Of a stretch of 64,000 nucleotides of DNA, positions 25,198 through 33,698 are shown one piece after another. This stretch comes from Pseudooceanicola nanhaiensis. Its GTDB lineage: Bacteria > Pseudomonadota > Alphaproteobacteria > Rhodobacterales > Rhodobacteraceae. Position numbers and translations under genes: made by a program. The notes beneath the pieces were generated by a model. That model ran no database searches. It saw only the letters and a program-made list of their open reading frames with translations, and had not been told where the DNA came from. How positions within the stretch are numbered: position 1 is the stretch's first letter; each line of letters opens with the position of its first letter. The stretch spans positions 310,001-374,000 of the forward strand of contig NZ_JAIUZP010000005.1 in NCBI RefSeq assembly GCF_020171315.1, in the 5' to 3' direction.

Positions 25198-25370
25198 GGC
25201 TTTACCTTACGTACGGCGCCGGATGAATTCATGGGTTAATCTGGACCCTACGCCGGAATTGGCCGTTTTTCGCCCCTTCGTTACACCCCGTGAGCGGATT
25301 TCGCGACGTTGATGCTGCCTTGCAGCGATCCGCTGGCGTCGGGCGGGGTTCAACCGGTGCGTGCGTGCCG

Positions 25371-25400
25371 AAAAAAAGGGCGCGGCCGAAGCCGCGCCCA
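25371..25400 (-). terminator. Rho-independent terminator of hsp20
   Basis: On the minus strand, arms GGGCGCGGC and GCCGCGCCC enclose TTCG and are followed by seven Ts, 33 bases past the hsp20 stop codon. Confidence 0.88.
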
Positions 25401-25432
25401 CTGAGATACGAGGGGTCTTGGGGTCTGAAGCC

Positions 25433-25897
25433 TTATGCCTCGGCGTTCTCAAGCGCCTTGGCCTCGACCGTATCGCCGGAGGCGATCTGGATGCGGCGCG
25501 GTTTCAGCGCCTCGGGGACTTCGCGCAGGAGGTCGATATGCAGCATGCCGTTGGCGTGGGTGGCGCCCGTCACGCGCATGTGGTCGGCCAGATGGAAGCG
25601 CCGTTCGAAGGCGCGGGTGGCGATACCCCGGTGCAGGTAGGTGCGCTGGCTGTCGTCCTCGGCCTTCTTGGCGGCGATCACCAGCATCTTTTCCTTGACC
25701 TCAACCGAGAGGTCTTCGTCCGAGAAACCGGCCACGGCGAGCGTGATGCGGTAGCCGTTGTCGGCGGTTTTCTCGATGTTGTAGGGCGGGTAGCTCGGCT
25801 GAGCGACATCATTGGTCAGGACCCGGTCCATCATGTCGGCGATCTGGTCGAAGCCGACGGTGGCGCGATAGAGCGGGGCAAAGTCGAAGTTACGCAT
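25433..25897 (-). CDS. Small heat-shock protein, Hsp20/IbpA family
   Basis: A 154-aa holdase chaperone. The start MRNFDFAPLYRATVGFDQI is characteristic of alpha-proteobacterial IbpA/HspA proteins. The alpha-crystallin domain follows (YPPYNIEKTADNGYRITLAV, then LSVEVKEKMLVIAAKK and RGIATRAFERRFHLADH). The C-terminal tail contains RRIQIAS, an IXI anchor. A GAGG site precedes the ATG and a candidate heat-shock promoter lies about 90 bases upstream. Confidence 0.92.
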   Translation of the reverse strand: MRNFDFAPLYRATVGFDQIADMMDRVLTNDVAQPSYPPYNIEKTADNGYRITLAVAGFSDEDLSVEVKEKMLVIAAKKAEDDSQRTYLHRGIATRAFERRFHLADHMRVTGATHANGMLHIDLLREVPEALKPRRIQIASGDTVEAKALENAEA

Positions 25898-25988
25898 GGG
25901 GTTATCCTCTAGATAAGCGATACCTTGGATGCCTTCCCGACGGGACAGGCAGGGATGCGGGACCCTGTAGCGGCGTCCCGTATCCGGA

Positions 25989-26017
25989 ATCTGGGAAGGC
26001 GGCGGCGGGGTTTCAAG
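25989..26017 (-). promoter_or_regulatory. Candidate RpoH (heat-shock) promoter for hsp20
   Basis: On the minus strand CTTGAAA is followed by CCCAGAT, with an 18-base spacer counted after CTTG. This fits the alpha-proteobacterial sigma32 pattern (CTTG, 16-18 bases, C-rich -10), about 92 bases before the hsp20 start. Confidence 0.4.
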
Positions 26018-26088
26018 ACCCCCGGCAGGCTGTTGCCTGCTCCGCGCGGATCACCCTGTCGCGAGCGCCGCCATCCCGTCGCTTCAGA

Positions 26089-26463
26089 TCACTGGAGCCA
26101 GATGCCCACGCCGAGGATCGCGGCCGAGCCCGCGAGGAAGCAGGCCCAGTTGATCAGGGTCTGGCGGTTGCTCTGGCTCGGCGTGCTGGATTTCAGCTCA
26201 CACCAGCGGCAATGGGTCTCGCCCTGCGGGATGGGCGTGCCGCAGCCGCTGCAGGCCACGGTGGGCAGGTCGGCGGCGTCGGGTTTGACCGCGCGCCGCC
26301 GGGTCGGCGGGGCGGGCAGTTCCTTGGGCATCTGGATCGGTTCGCGCGGGGCGCGGGGGCCCGCGGCGCGGCGGGCGCGGGAGCGGCGGATGCCGGTGCC
26401 GATGAGCGCAAGGGCACCCATCGCAGGCAGCAACGCCTGGAAGGGAAGGGCGGAAAGGGCCAT
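26089..26463 (-). CDS. Zinc-ribbon membrane protein, unknown
   Basis: A 124-aa protein with an N-terminal hydrophobic segment, an Arg/Pro-rich linker, a zinc-ribbon-like CSGCGTPIPQGETHCRWC (CxxC twice) and a C-terminal membrane helix (INWACFLAGSAAILGVGIWL). I do not recognise a named family. The paired CxxC motifs suggest a structural metal site. It follows, on the same strand, a small secreted-type protein and a serine protease. Confidence 0.65.
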   Translation of the reverse strand: MALSALPFQALLPAMGALALIGTGIRRSRARRAAGPRAPREPIQMPKELPAPPTRRRAVKPDAADLPTVACSGCGTPIPQGETHCRWCELKSSTPSQSNRQTLINWACFLAGSAAILGVGIWLQ

Positions 26464-26506
26464 GAAAGCCTCCGTTCAGGGGGCGAGCCTATGGGCTCGC
26501 ATCAGG

Positions 26507-26914
26507 TCATGCGTCGTGCGGGGGCATGAGACTGAACGGGGGCGCCCGGGGTTCCGGGCGCAGGCCATGGGCAGAGCGGGGATCGAGGGCCTCGGCAGGC
26601 GCCATGCATTGCGGCAGCGCCTCGTCGTCGCCCAGCGGAAGCACGCAGGCCTCCACCGGCAGGGCGGGGCTGTTGCCGCTGTCGCTGTCCGGCTGATCCT
26701 CGGTCGCCCTTGTGTTGGCCTTGACCGGCTGCACCAGGGCCATGTCGGTCTGGTACAGGGTCCAGGAGGGGGCGGTCTCGGCCGCTTCGCTCCGGTCGCC
26801 CTGACCGGCGAAAAGCGCCAGTGCAAGGGTCGTCAGGACCTGCAGCAGCCAATGCGCCATCCGCTCCGCCCGGGGGGCGGACCGCGTGGGGCCATGGGGA
26901 ATGCTGCGGGTCAT
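26507..26914 (-). CDS. Hypothetical exported or membrane-anchored small protein
   Basis: A 135-aa protein beginning MTRSIPHGPTRSAPRAERMA with one hydrophobic segment (WLLQVLTTLALALFAGQG), then a low-complexity Asp/Ser/Pro/Ala-rich tail with two cysteines. No family recognised. It lies between the protease and zinc-ribbon genes on the same strand. Start position uncertain (a longer frame reaches 27010). Because the sequence is low in recognisable features, its reality rests mainly on position. Confidence 0.5.
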   Translation of the reverse strand: MTRSIPHGPTRSAPRAERMAHWLLQVLTTLALALFAGQGDRSEAAETAPSWTLYQTDMALVQPVKANTRATEDQPDSDSGNSPALPVEACVLPLGDDEALPQCMAPAEALDPRSAHGLRPEPRAPPFSLMPPHDA

Positions 26915-26981
26915 ATCGTGTCCGGGGAGCGGAGGGTTAGCGGACAATGTAGTCCTCTCCTGCCCCTCCGTCCAGCGGAGG

Positions 26982-27839
26982 CTAGTTTCCCGCCCGGATG
27001 AATTTTGCACCGGTGTCGTTGCGCTGACCCCCGACCACGACGCGGTTTTGCCGCGGGGCGGGGCCGAGGAAGACGCCCTTCCCCGCGCTCAACTCGGCCT
27101 TGAGGGCCGCCAGCGGCTGGTCGAGCTGCATGCCAAGCGCCACCGGGCGCCCGTCGACCTCGGCCTTGGCCGAGATCACCGAGACGATGCGCGGCTGGCC
27201 GTTGTCGAAGCTGAAGACCGGCGCGCCGGAGGAGCCGAAATCCACATCGCAGGAGAGGATCAGGATGCCCTCCTGCCGCGACATGACGGAGCAGATTTCC
27301 TGAAGCGCCGGGGCCTCGGCCCGGTCATGGGCGTAGGAGACGACACCGATCCGCGTGCCCGCCATGGCTGTCGGTTCGGTCTGGAACGGGACCACCGTGG
27401 TGTTCCGGATCGGCATCTCGAGCTCCAGCAGCGCCACGTCGTCCTGCACCCGCTTGGTCGAGACGGAGGCGCCATAGCGATACTCGGGGTGGACCACGGC
27501 GCGGCGCACGTTGCGATAGGCCTCGGCCCGGCCATTGCGCCAGCCCGCGCGGAATTCGATCTTGGTGGGGTCGATCCGGGTGCCGGTGTGACGGTCATAG
27601 AGGCAATGCGCCGCCGTCAGCACGAGGTCCTCGGCCACCAGCGCGCCGGTGCAGAAGCCCTTCCCGTCGATGTCGAGCCGCCCGACGGCCTCCCAGCCGC
27701 GCGATTCGTCGCCCGTGTCGAGTCGCTGAAGCCGGCTGTCCTGCTGGGCCGCCAGCGGCGTGGCGCAGAGCACCGCCACAAGCAGCAGAAGCAGGGCGGG
27801 CGGCAGCAGGAGGCTGGGGCGAAAGGCAAGTCTTGGCAT
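26982..27839 (-). CDS. Secreted trypsin-like serine protease (S1 family)
   Basis: A 285-aa protein with a long signal peptide (hydrophobic core LLLPPALLLLLVAVLCATPL) and a complete S1 triad: LTAAHC (His78), QDDVALL (Asp134) and FGSSGAPVF (Ser204). The residue context GSSGAP rather than GDSGGP resembles bacterial glutamyl-endopeptidase-like or V8-like proteases. An in-frame TTG 33 bases upstream is an alternative start. The likely site of action is the periplasm or outside the cell. Confidence 0.85.
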   Translation of the reverse strand: MPRLAFRPSLLLPPALLLLLVAVLCATPLAAQQDSRLQRLDTGDESRGWEAVGRLDIDGKGFCTGALVAEDLVLTAAHCLYDRHTGTRIDPTKIEFRAGWRNGRAEAYRNVRRAVVHPEYRYGASVSTKRVQDDVALLELEMPIRNTTVVPFQTEPTAMAGTRIGVVSYAHDRAEAPALQEICSVMSRQEGILILSCDVDFGSSGAPVFSFDNGQPRIVSVISAKAEVDGRPVALGMQLDQPLAALKAELSAGKGVFLGPAPRQNRVVVGGQRNDTGAKFIRAGN

Positions 27840-28042
27840 CGGGGCGGACCTGTAAGGATCGTTTATCCTCAAGGACCTATTCCCGCTCTGGGGCGAAATT
27901 AGGGAAATTCGGTGAACGATGGCGGCGGGCGTGCGTCAGCCCGGTTCGTCCCCGACCTCGACCGCCAGAGGGCCGACCGCTTCCGCGCCCGGGAAGCCGT
28001 CGAAGCGGTGGCCGCCGGCTTCGCCTCTCCCGGGCGGTCGCG

Positions 28043-29350
28043 TCAGATGTGGCCGGGCTTGGCCGCGGCGTCCAGCGCCCGGGGCGCAGGCCCGCCGGTC
28101 GCCCAGTCGAGCAATTCGACCGTATGCACCACCGGCACCCCGGTGCCCGATCCGATCTGCATCATGCAGCCGATATTGCCCGCCGCGATGACATCCGGCT
28201 TCACCGCCTCGAGGTTGCCCACCTTGCGCGCCTTCAGCTGGCCCGAGATCTCGGGCTGCATCAGGTTGTAGGTCCCTGCCGAGCCGCAGCACAGGTGCGG
28301 CTCCGCCGGTTCTGCCACGGCAAAGCCCGCCCGTTTCAGCAGGTCCTTGGGCGCGGTCTTCACCTTCTGCCCGTGCTGCAGCGAACAGGCGGAGTGATAG
28401 GCCACCTTCAGGCCCTTCTCGGTACCTTCCGGGATCTCCAGCCGGGTCAGCAGCTCGCTCACGTCACAGGCCAGCGCCGAGATCCGCTTGGCTTCCTCGG
28501 CCAGCGGATCGTTGCGGAACATGTGGCCGTAATCCTTCACGGTCGTGCCGCAGCCCGAGGTGTTGACTACGATGGCGTCCAGCCCCTCGCCCGCGATCTC
28601 CTGCCCCCAGGCGCGGATGTTGGCGGCAGCGGAGCCGTGGCTTTCGGCTTCGCGCCCCATGTGATGGGTCAGCGCGCCGCAGCAGCCCGCGCCCTTGGCC
28701 ACCACCACCTCGCACCCCAGCCGCCGCAGCAGCCGGATCGTGGCGTCGTTGATGTCGGTGTTCAGCGCCTTCTGGGCACAGCCGGTCATCAGCGCCACCC
28801 GCATCCGGCGCGGGCCGGTGGCCGGGAAGACCTGCGGCGCGTCGTTGGGGGACACCGGCGGCACGCGCTTGGGCGCCATGGCGATCATCGCCCGCAGCCG
28901 CGGATCGGGCAGGAATCGCGCGAAGGGACGCCCCATCTTGGCCCCCAGCAGCGCCAGACGGAACCGCCCGGGATAGGGCAGGATCCGCGCCAGCAACCAG
29001 CGCAGCGCCCGGTCCGACCACGGCCTGCGATAGCGTTCCTCCACATAGGCGCGGGCATGGTCGATCAGGTGCATGTAATGCACGCCCGAGGGGCAGGTCG
29101 TCATGCAGGCCAGGCAGGAGAGGCAGCGATCGAGGTGCTTCACTGTACGTTCGTCCGGGACGCGCTCGTTCTCCAGCATGTCCTTGATCAGGTAGATCCG
29201 GCCCCGCGGGCTGTCGAGTTCATCGCCCAGCACCTGGTAGGTCGGGCAGGTGGCGGTGCAGAAGCCGCAATGCACGCAGGCCCGCAGGATCTGGTTTGCC
29301 CGCGCCGTGCCCGGGTCGGTCAGCTGTTCGGGAGAGAAGTTCGTCTGCAT
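28043..29350 (-). CDS. glcF: Glycolate oxidase, iron-sulfur subunit
   Basis: Electron-transfer subunit of the GlcDEF complex that oxidises glycolate to glyoxylate. The 435-aa protein has two 4Fe-4S motifs (CVHCGFCTATCP about 25-36; CLSCLACMTTCP about 76-87) and two CCG-type cysteine-rich domains (GAGCCGALTHHMG, HLCCGSAGTYNLMQP). Its ATG overlaps the stop codon of the preceding membrane protein gene (ATGA). Confidence 0.95.
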   Translation of the reverse strand: MQTNFSPEQLTDPGTARANQILRACVHCGFCTATCPTYQVLGDELDSPRGRIYLIKDMLENERVPDERTVKHLDRCLSCLACMTTCPSGVHYMHLIDHARAYVEERYRRPWSDRALRWLLARILPYPGRFRLALLGAKMGRPFARFLPDPRLRAMIAMAPKRVPPVSPNDAPQVFPATGPRRMRVALMTGCAQKALNTDINDATIRLLRRLGCEVVVAKGAGCCGALTHHMGREAESHGSAAANIRAWGQEIAGEGLDAIVVNTSGCGTTVKDYGHMFRNDPLAEEAKRISALACDVSELLTRLEIPEGTEKGLKVAYHSACSLQHGQKVKTAPKDLLKRAGFAVAEPAEPHLCCGSAGTYNLMQPEISGQLKARKVGNLEAVKPDVIAAGNIGCMMQIGSGTGVPVVHTVELLDWATGGPAPRALDAAAKPGHI

Positions 29351-29703
29351 CAGGCCATCGCCTCCGCCAGGAAGAGCCCCGCCACGGGCACGAGGGTGGA
29401 CGCCGCGCCAAGGGCGGGGGCCCAGACCGGCAGGTCCGGGGCACGGCGGCGCAGGATCTGCACCACGAGGGCCGCCAGACCGACCCAGCCGAGGTAGAGC
29501 AGCGCCAGCGCCGCCAGCGCCCGGCCCGGCTGGGTGCCGGCGTCCATCGGCACGATGCGCAGCACGAAGAGCCCGGCCAGCAGCGCCAGCAGAACGCCGC
29601 CCGCCAGCAGGCGCAGCGCGCCGCCGCGCGGGGCGGGCAGAACGAGCATGCCATAGAGGATCAGCCCCACCAGCACGGCAAGGGCGGGCACGAGCAGGGA
29701 CAT
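29350..29703 (-). CDS. Small membrane protein embedded in the glycolate oxidase operon
   Basis: A 117-aa protein with four predicted membrane segments (about residues 5-22, 28-50, 62-83, 95-114) and no soluble domain. It overlaps glcE upstream and glcF downstream by four bases each (ATGA on both sides), so all three are translationally coupled. It is not part of the E. coli glc operon. It could anchor the oxidase to the membrane or help pass electrons to quinone; the sequence does not show which. Confidence 0.78.
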   Translation of the reverse strand: MSLLVPALAVLVGLILYGMLVLPAPRGGALRLLAGGVLLALLAGLFVLRIVPMDAGTQPGRALAALALLYLGWVGLAALVVQILRRRAPDLPVWAPALGAASTLVPVAGLFLAEAMA

Positions 29704-30872
29704 CAGGCAGGCACTCCCACCGGCATTGCGGCCATCAGCCCCGGGTTCAGGATGCCCCGCGGATCGAAGGTGGCCCGCAGCCGCTCGGCCAGCCGGGCCA
29801 CGCCCGGCGCCTGCGGCTTGAACATCGGCACCTCTGCGCGATGCGCCTCGGAGGCGCGCATCAGCGTGGCGTGGCCGCCAAGTGCGGCCACCTCGGCCCG
29901 CAGCCGGGCCGCCGCCGCCGCGCTCTCCTCCAGCACCAGCCAGAGCCGCCCGCCGGACCAGTCGCAGATCGCGGGCCCGCGCCCGCCCGCCGTCTCCAGC
30001 GCCGCCAGCAGGCGCGGCCCGTCGGTGGGCTTCACCGAAACCTGCCAGACCGCCCCGGCGAGGTCAGCGAGCGGCGTCACATCGCGCACCGCACGCCAGA
30101 GGGCCGCGCTCTCTTCGCCCTCGACGCTTTCGAACCCGGAACAGACGCCCGCCAGCAGGGCATGGCGGCGATGCGCCACCGATCCCGGCAGCCCCTCGAT
30201 CCGCACCAGCGTCAGGCTCTCCGCCCCGGCCAGCCCGGCCTCCAGATGCGCCGTCCCCGTCACGTCATAGGGCGTGCCCATGGCGGCACAGAGCCGCGCC
30301 ACACCCGCTGCCACGTCCAATCCGCGCAGCATCAACGTGCACTCCACCGGCGGCGTCGCCAGCACCTTCAGGCTCACCTCGCTCAGCACGCCGAGGGTGC
30401 CCCAGCTGCCCGCCATCATCTTCACGAGGTCATAGCCGGTGACATTCTTCATCACCCGCCCGCCGTTCGACACGAGGGTCCCCGCCCCGTCCACGAAGCG
30501 CACGCCCAGCAGGAAGTCCCGCGCAGCCCCCGCCTGCACTCGCCGCGGGCCCGAGATATTGGCCGCGATGACCCCGCCCAGCGTGGCCGTGCCGGAGGTC
30601 CCCATAAGCGCCTGCGCCTCCATCGGCTCGAAAGCCAGCCGCTGGCCCTTCTCAGCCAAGAGCGCCTCGATCTCCGCCAAGGGCGTCCCGGCCCCTGCCA
30701 CCAGCGTTTGCGCGCCGGGCTCATAGAGCCGCACACCCGACAGCCCGCCGGTCTCCAGCACATCGCCCGCCATCGGACGCCACGCCAGCCGCGTGCTACC
30801 GCCGCGTACCTCCACCGGGCCGCCCGCGTCCCGCAGGGCCTCCACCAGCTGGCTCTCGCTCTCAGGTCTCAT
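29703..30872 (-). CDS. glcE: Glycolate oxidase, FAD-binding subunit GlcE
   Basis: A 389-aa FAD-binding (PCMH-type) protein: VEVRGGSTRLAWRP, LVAGAGTPLAEIEALLAEKGQ, GTATLGGVIAANISGPRRV, GGRVMKNVTGYDLVKMMAGSWGTLG. The C-terminus ends in the usual FDPRGILNPG. Its ATG lies within the outer edge of a family 1 repeat (AACAGTGGATG), with no strong Shine-Dalgarno. It follows glcD by about 86 bases. Confidence 0.93.
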   Translation of the reverse strand: MRPESESQLVEALRDAGGPVEVRGGSTRLAWRPMAGDVLETGGLSGVRLYEPGAQTLVAGAGTPLAEIEALLAEKGQRLAFEPMEAQALMGTSGTATLGGVIAANISGPRRVQAGAARDFLLGVRFVDGAGTLVSNGGRVMKNVTGYDLVKMMAGSWGTLGVLSEVSLKVLATPPVECTLMLRGLDVAAGVARLCAAMGTPYDVTGTAHLEAGLAGAESLTLVRIEGLPGSVAHRRHALLAGVCSGFESVEGEESAALWRAVRDVTPLADLAGAVWQVSVKPTDGPRLLAALETAGGRGPAICDWSGGRLWLVLEESAAAAARLRAEVAALGGHATLMRASEAHRAEVPMFKPQAPGVARLAERLRATFDPRGILNPGLMAAMPVGVPA

Positions 30873-30933
30873 CCACTGTTCCCAAATATCCCGGGGTGAA
30901 TTGGCCGCAGGCCAAGAGGGGCAGCGCCCCTCT
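30870..30933 (+). repeat. Family 1 intergenic repeat, copy 7 (overlaps glcE start)
   Basis: CATCCACTGTTCCC, AAATATCCCGGGG, spacer and a GC hairpin variant (GAGGGGCAGCGCCCCTC). It fills most of the gap between the glcD stop and glcE, and its edge supplies the glcE start codon on the minus strand. Confidence 0.65.
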
Positions 30934-30958
30934 ACCCGCCCCGCAGGGCACGCACGCC

Positions 30959-32410
30959 TCACCCGACATCGCGCAAATCCCCCTCCCGGCGCGGTGCCGA
31001 GACCGCCAGCGGGAAGACCTTGGCCGGGTTCAGCAGCCACTTCGGATCGAAGACATCCTTCACCGCCATCTGCGCTTCCAGGTCGGCAGGCGCATATTGC
31101 ACCTCCATCAGGTCGCGCTTCTCGATGCCCACGCCATGCTCGCCGGTCAGGCAGCCGCCGACCTCGACGCAGAGCTTCAGGATCTCCGCCCCGAAGGCCT
31201 CGCATTTCTCCAGCTCGCCGGGGGTATTGGCGTTGTAGAGGATCAGCGGATGCATGTTGCCGTCGCCCGCGTGGAACACATTGCCCACGTCCAGCCCGCA
31301 GGCGCGGCTCATCTCGCCGATGCGGCGCAGGACGAGGGGCAGGGCGTTCACCGGGATGGTCCCGTCGAGGCACATGTAATCATTGATCTGCCCCATGGCA
31401 CCGAAGGCGCTCTTGCGGCCCAGCCAGATACGGGCGCTCTCTTCGGGCGAGGTGCTCTCGCGCAGCTCCACCGGGTCGTGACGCCGGGCGATCTCGAGGA
31501 TCACCGCCAGCTGTTCCTCGATCTCGGCGTCGGAGCCTTCGACCTCGATGATCAGCAGCGCCTCGCAGTCCGGGTAGCCCGCGCCCGAGAAATCGTCGCA
31601 GGCCCGGATGCAGGGGCCGTCCATGAACTCGATCGCCACCGGCACCACGCCGGCCTCGATGATGTCCGAAACGCAGGCCCCCGCGATCTCGGAGGAGGCA
31701 TAGCCCACCAGCACCGGACGCGCGCCCTCGGGCTTGGGCAGGATGCGCAGCGTGGCCTCGGTCACGACGCCAAGCTGCCCCTCGCTGCCGCAGACAAGGC
31801 CCATGAGGTCCAGCCCGCCCGCGTCCAGATGCGCGCCGCCCAGCTCGATGATCTCGCCATCCATGAGGACCATCTTCACGCCCAGCAGGTTGTTCGTGGT
31901 CACCCCGTACTTCAGGCAATGGGCCCCGCCGGAGTTCATGGCGATATTGCCCGCGATGGCGCAGGCCAGCTGCGAGGACGGGTCAGGGGCGTAGAAGAAG
32001 CCCTCTGCCTCCACTGCGCCGGAGACCGAGAGGTTGGTGCGCCCGGCCTCGACCCGGATCAGCCGGTTGGCGTAATCGGTTTCCAGCACCGCCGTCATCC
32101 GCATCAGGCCGAGGACGACGGAATCCGCCGTGGGCAGCGCGCCCCCCGCCAGCGAGGTGCCCGCGCCGCGCGGCACCACCGGCACGCCGAGGGCGTGGCA
32201 GATTTTCAGCGCAGCAGCGACCTCCTCGGTCGAGCGCGGCAGGACCACGGCCAGCGGCGGGCAGCGGTAGGCGCTGAGCGCGTCGCATTCGTAGGCCAGC
32301 AGCTCCGCCGGGGCTTCGATGATGGCGTCCTCCGGCAGGACCGCGCGCAGCTCCGTCAGGAGCCGGGGCTTGAGCGCGAGGACGCGCGGATCGGGCTGCG
32401 GCATCTGCAT
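30959..32410 (-). CDS. glcD: Glycolate oxidase, catalytic FAD subunit GlcD
   Basis: A 483-aa FAD-linked oxidase catalysing glycolate to glyoxylate. It shows the PCMH FAD-binding motifs (VVPRGAGTSLAGGALP, IAGNIAMNSGGAHCLKYG, VCGSEGQLGVVTEATLRI) and the C-terminal catalytic histidine region (GNVFHAGDGNMHPLI, GEHGVGIEKRDLM). GGGAG precedes the ATG. It is first in the operon glcD-glcE-membrane protein-glcF and divergent from a secreted-protein gene. Confidence 0.95.
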   Translation of the reverse strand: MQMPQPDPRVLALKPRLLTELRAVLPEDAIIEAPAELLAYECDALSAYRCPPLAVVLPRSTEEVAAALKICHALGVPVVPRGAGTSLAGGALPTADSVVLGLMRMTAVLETDYANRLIRVEAGRTNLSVSGAVEAEGFFYAPDPSSQLACAIAGNIAMNSGGAHCLKYGVTTNNLLGVKMVLMDGEIIELGGAHLDAGGLDLMGLVCGSEGQLGVVTEATLRILPKPEGARPVLVGYASSEIAGACVSDIIEAGVVPVAIEFMDGPCIRACDDFSGAGYPDCEALLIIEVEGSDAEIEEQLAVILEIARRHDPVELRESTSPEESARIWLGRKSAFGAMGQINDYMCLDGTIPVNALPLVLRRIGEMSRACGLDVGNVFHAGDGNMHPLILYNANTPGELEKCEAFGAEILKLCVEVGGCLTGEHGVGIEKRDLMEVQYAPADLEAQMAVKDVFDPKWLLNPAKVFPLAVSAPRREGDLRDVG

Positions 32411-32594
32411 AATTTCTCTCCCCTCCCGGGGCCTGTGACGGCCCCTGACCGGCCCGGGCGGGCCGCCGGGTCTCCATCCCGGGTTGAGCCGGAAATACAG
32501 GCAGGCGCCGCACCGATCAAGCGTTCTGGCCGTGGCAGGCGGCCACACGCAAGTGTGACCCCTGTTTCAGCCCGGCCCGCCTATGGTACGGGCG

Positions 32595-32984
32595 ATGCAG
32601 AAGATTTGTCCCGTTCCCTCGCCCCGCATGCTGACCCGTGCCGCGGTGTTCTGCCTGCTTCCGGCCCTGCCCGCGCTTGCCTCTCCGCCCGAGATACTGG
32701 GCGCAAGCGCCAAGCGTGCCGCCGGGGGCTGGAACATCTCGGTCACCCTGCGCCACGACGATACCGGCTGGGACCATTACGCCGACCTGTGGGAGGTGCG
32801 CGACGAGGCGGGCAATCTGCTGGGCGAGCGCCGCCTGCACCATCCCCATGTGGACGAACAGCCGTTCACGCGCTCGCTGCGGCAGATCGTGGTGCCGGAC
32901 GGGACCCGCAAGGTCTATATCCGTGCGCGCTGCAATGACGGGACCTGGACGGAAGGCCGCTACAAGCTGAAGCTGACGCGCTGA
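32595..32984 (+). CDS. Secreted conserved protein, unknown function
   Basis: A protein of about 129 aa with a signal peptide (RAAVFCLLPALPALA, cleavage near ASPP) and a compact beta-rich mature domain (GWNISVTLRHDDTGWDHYAD, then RQIVVPDGTRKVYIRARC) resembling a small immunoglobulin-like fold. One cysteine is visible in the mature part. Alternative ATGs at 32583 and 32628. The downstream genes encode methionine sulfoxide reductases, but a 260-base gap separates them. Confidence 0.68.
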   Translation: MQKICPVPSPRMLTRAAVFCLLPALPALASPPEILGASAKRAAGGWNISVTLRHDDTGWDHYADLWEVRDEAGNLLGERRLHHPHVDEQPFTRSLRQIVVPDGTRKVYIRARCNDGTWTEGRYKLKLTR

Positions 32985-33248
32985 GGGGGCCATGGGGGCC
33001 GGGCAGATCGGGCCGGGCAAATCGGGACTGAGGCGGGGCTGCGATGGCTGTGGCGGCTTTCGCTCTGGACAGGACGGCCTGGGGGATCACATCCTCCACA
33101 GCAGGATGTAACAGGGCTTTTCCCGGCAGGCCCCACGCCCCACATGGGAGTTGAGCCACGTGGGACGCCGCCCTTACGGGTGCCGGCCCACATGAGAGCC
33201 GCACGAGAGCTACAGGTGACCCGCAAGGGACCCGACAAGGAGAACCGC
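32985..33248. other. Intergenic region upstream of msrB
   Basis: About 264 bases without a convincing gene. It contains three similar CCAC(A/G)TG-type words near 33140, 33157 and 33188, too short to call a regulatory repeat. It must carry the msrBA promoter. Confidence 0.4.
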
Positions 33249-33698
33249 ATGGCAAGCTATCACAAGGACCCGGCGGCCATCGCCGCGCTGAGCCCCGAGG
33301 AATACTGGGTGACGCAGGAATCGGGCACCGAACGGCCCGGCACCGGCAAGTACCTCGGCAACAAGGCGCCGGGGATCTACGTCGACATCGTCTCGGGCGA
33401 GCCGCTCTTCGCTTCGTCCGACAAGTATGAAAGCGGCTGCGGCTGGCCGAGCTTCACCAAGCCCATCGCGCCCGCCAATGTCAGCGAATTGCGCGATACC
33501 AGCCACGGCATGATCCGGGTCGAGGTCCGCTCGACCCATGGCGACAGCCACCTCGGCCATGTCTTCCCGGACGGGCCGGTGGACCGGGGCGGTCTGCGCT
33601 ACTGCATCAACTCGGCCTCGCTTCGCTTCGTCCACCGCGACGACATGGCTGAGGAAGGTTACGGCGAGTATCTCGACCAGGTGGAGGATGTGACATGA
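33249..33698 (+). CDS. msrB: Peptide-methionine (R)-S-oxide reductase, zinc-free type
   Basis: Repairs methionine-R-sulfoxide in proteins. The 149-aa protein has SGCGWPSF (Cys64), the [15 protein letters not shown] block and the catalytic [11 protein letters not shown] (Cys119). The two CxxC zinc sites of many MsrB proteins are absent: the expected first pair reads [15 protein letters not shown] precedes the ATG. Its stop overlaps msrA (ATGA). Confidence 0.93.
   Translation: MASYHKDPAAIAALSPEEYWVTQESGTERPGTGKYLGNKAPGIYVDIVSGEPLFASSDKYESGCGWPSFTKPIAPANVSELRDTSHGMIRVEVRSTHGDSHLGHVFPDGPVDRGGLRYCINSASLRFVHRDDMAEEGYGEYLDQVEDVT

Noticed and set aside
33136-33200. Three CCACATG-like words upstream of msrB as an operator array
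   Set aside because: The words are short, unevenly spaced and imperfect, and such matches are frequent in GC-rich DNA.
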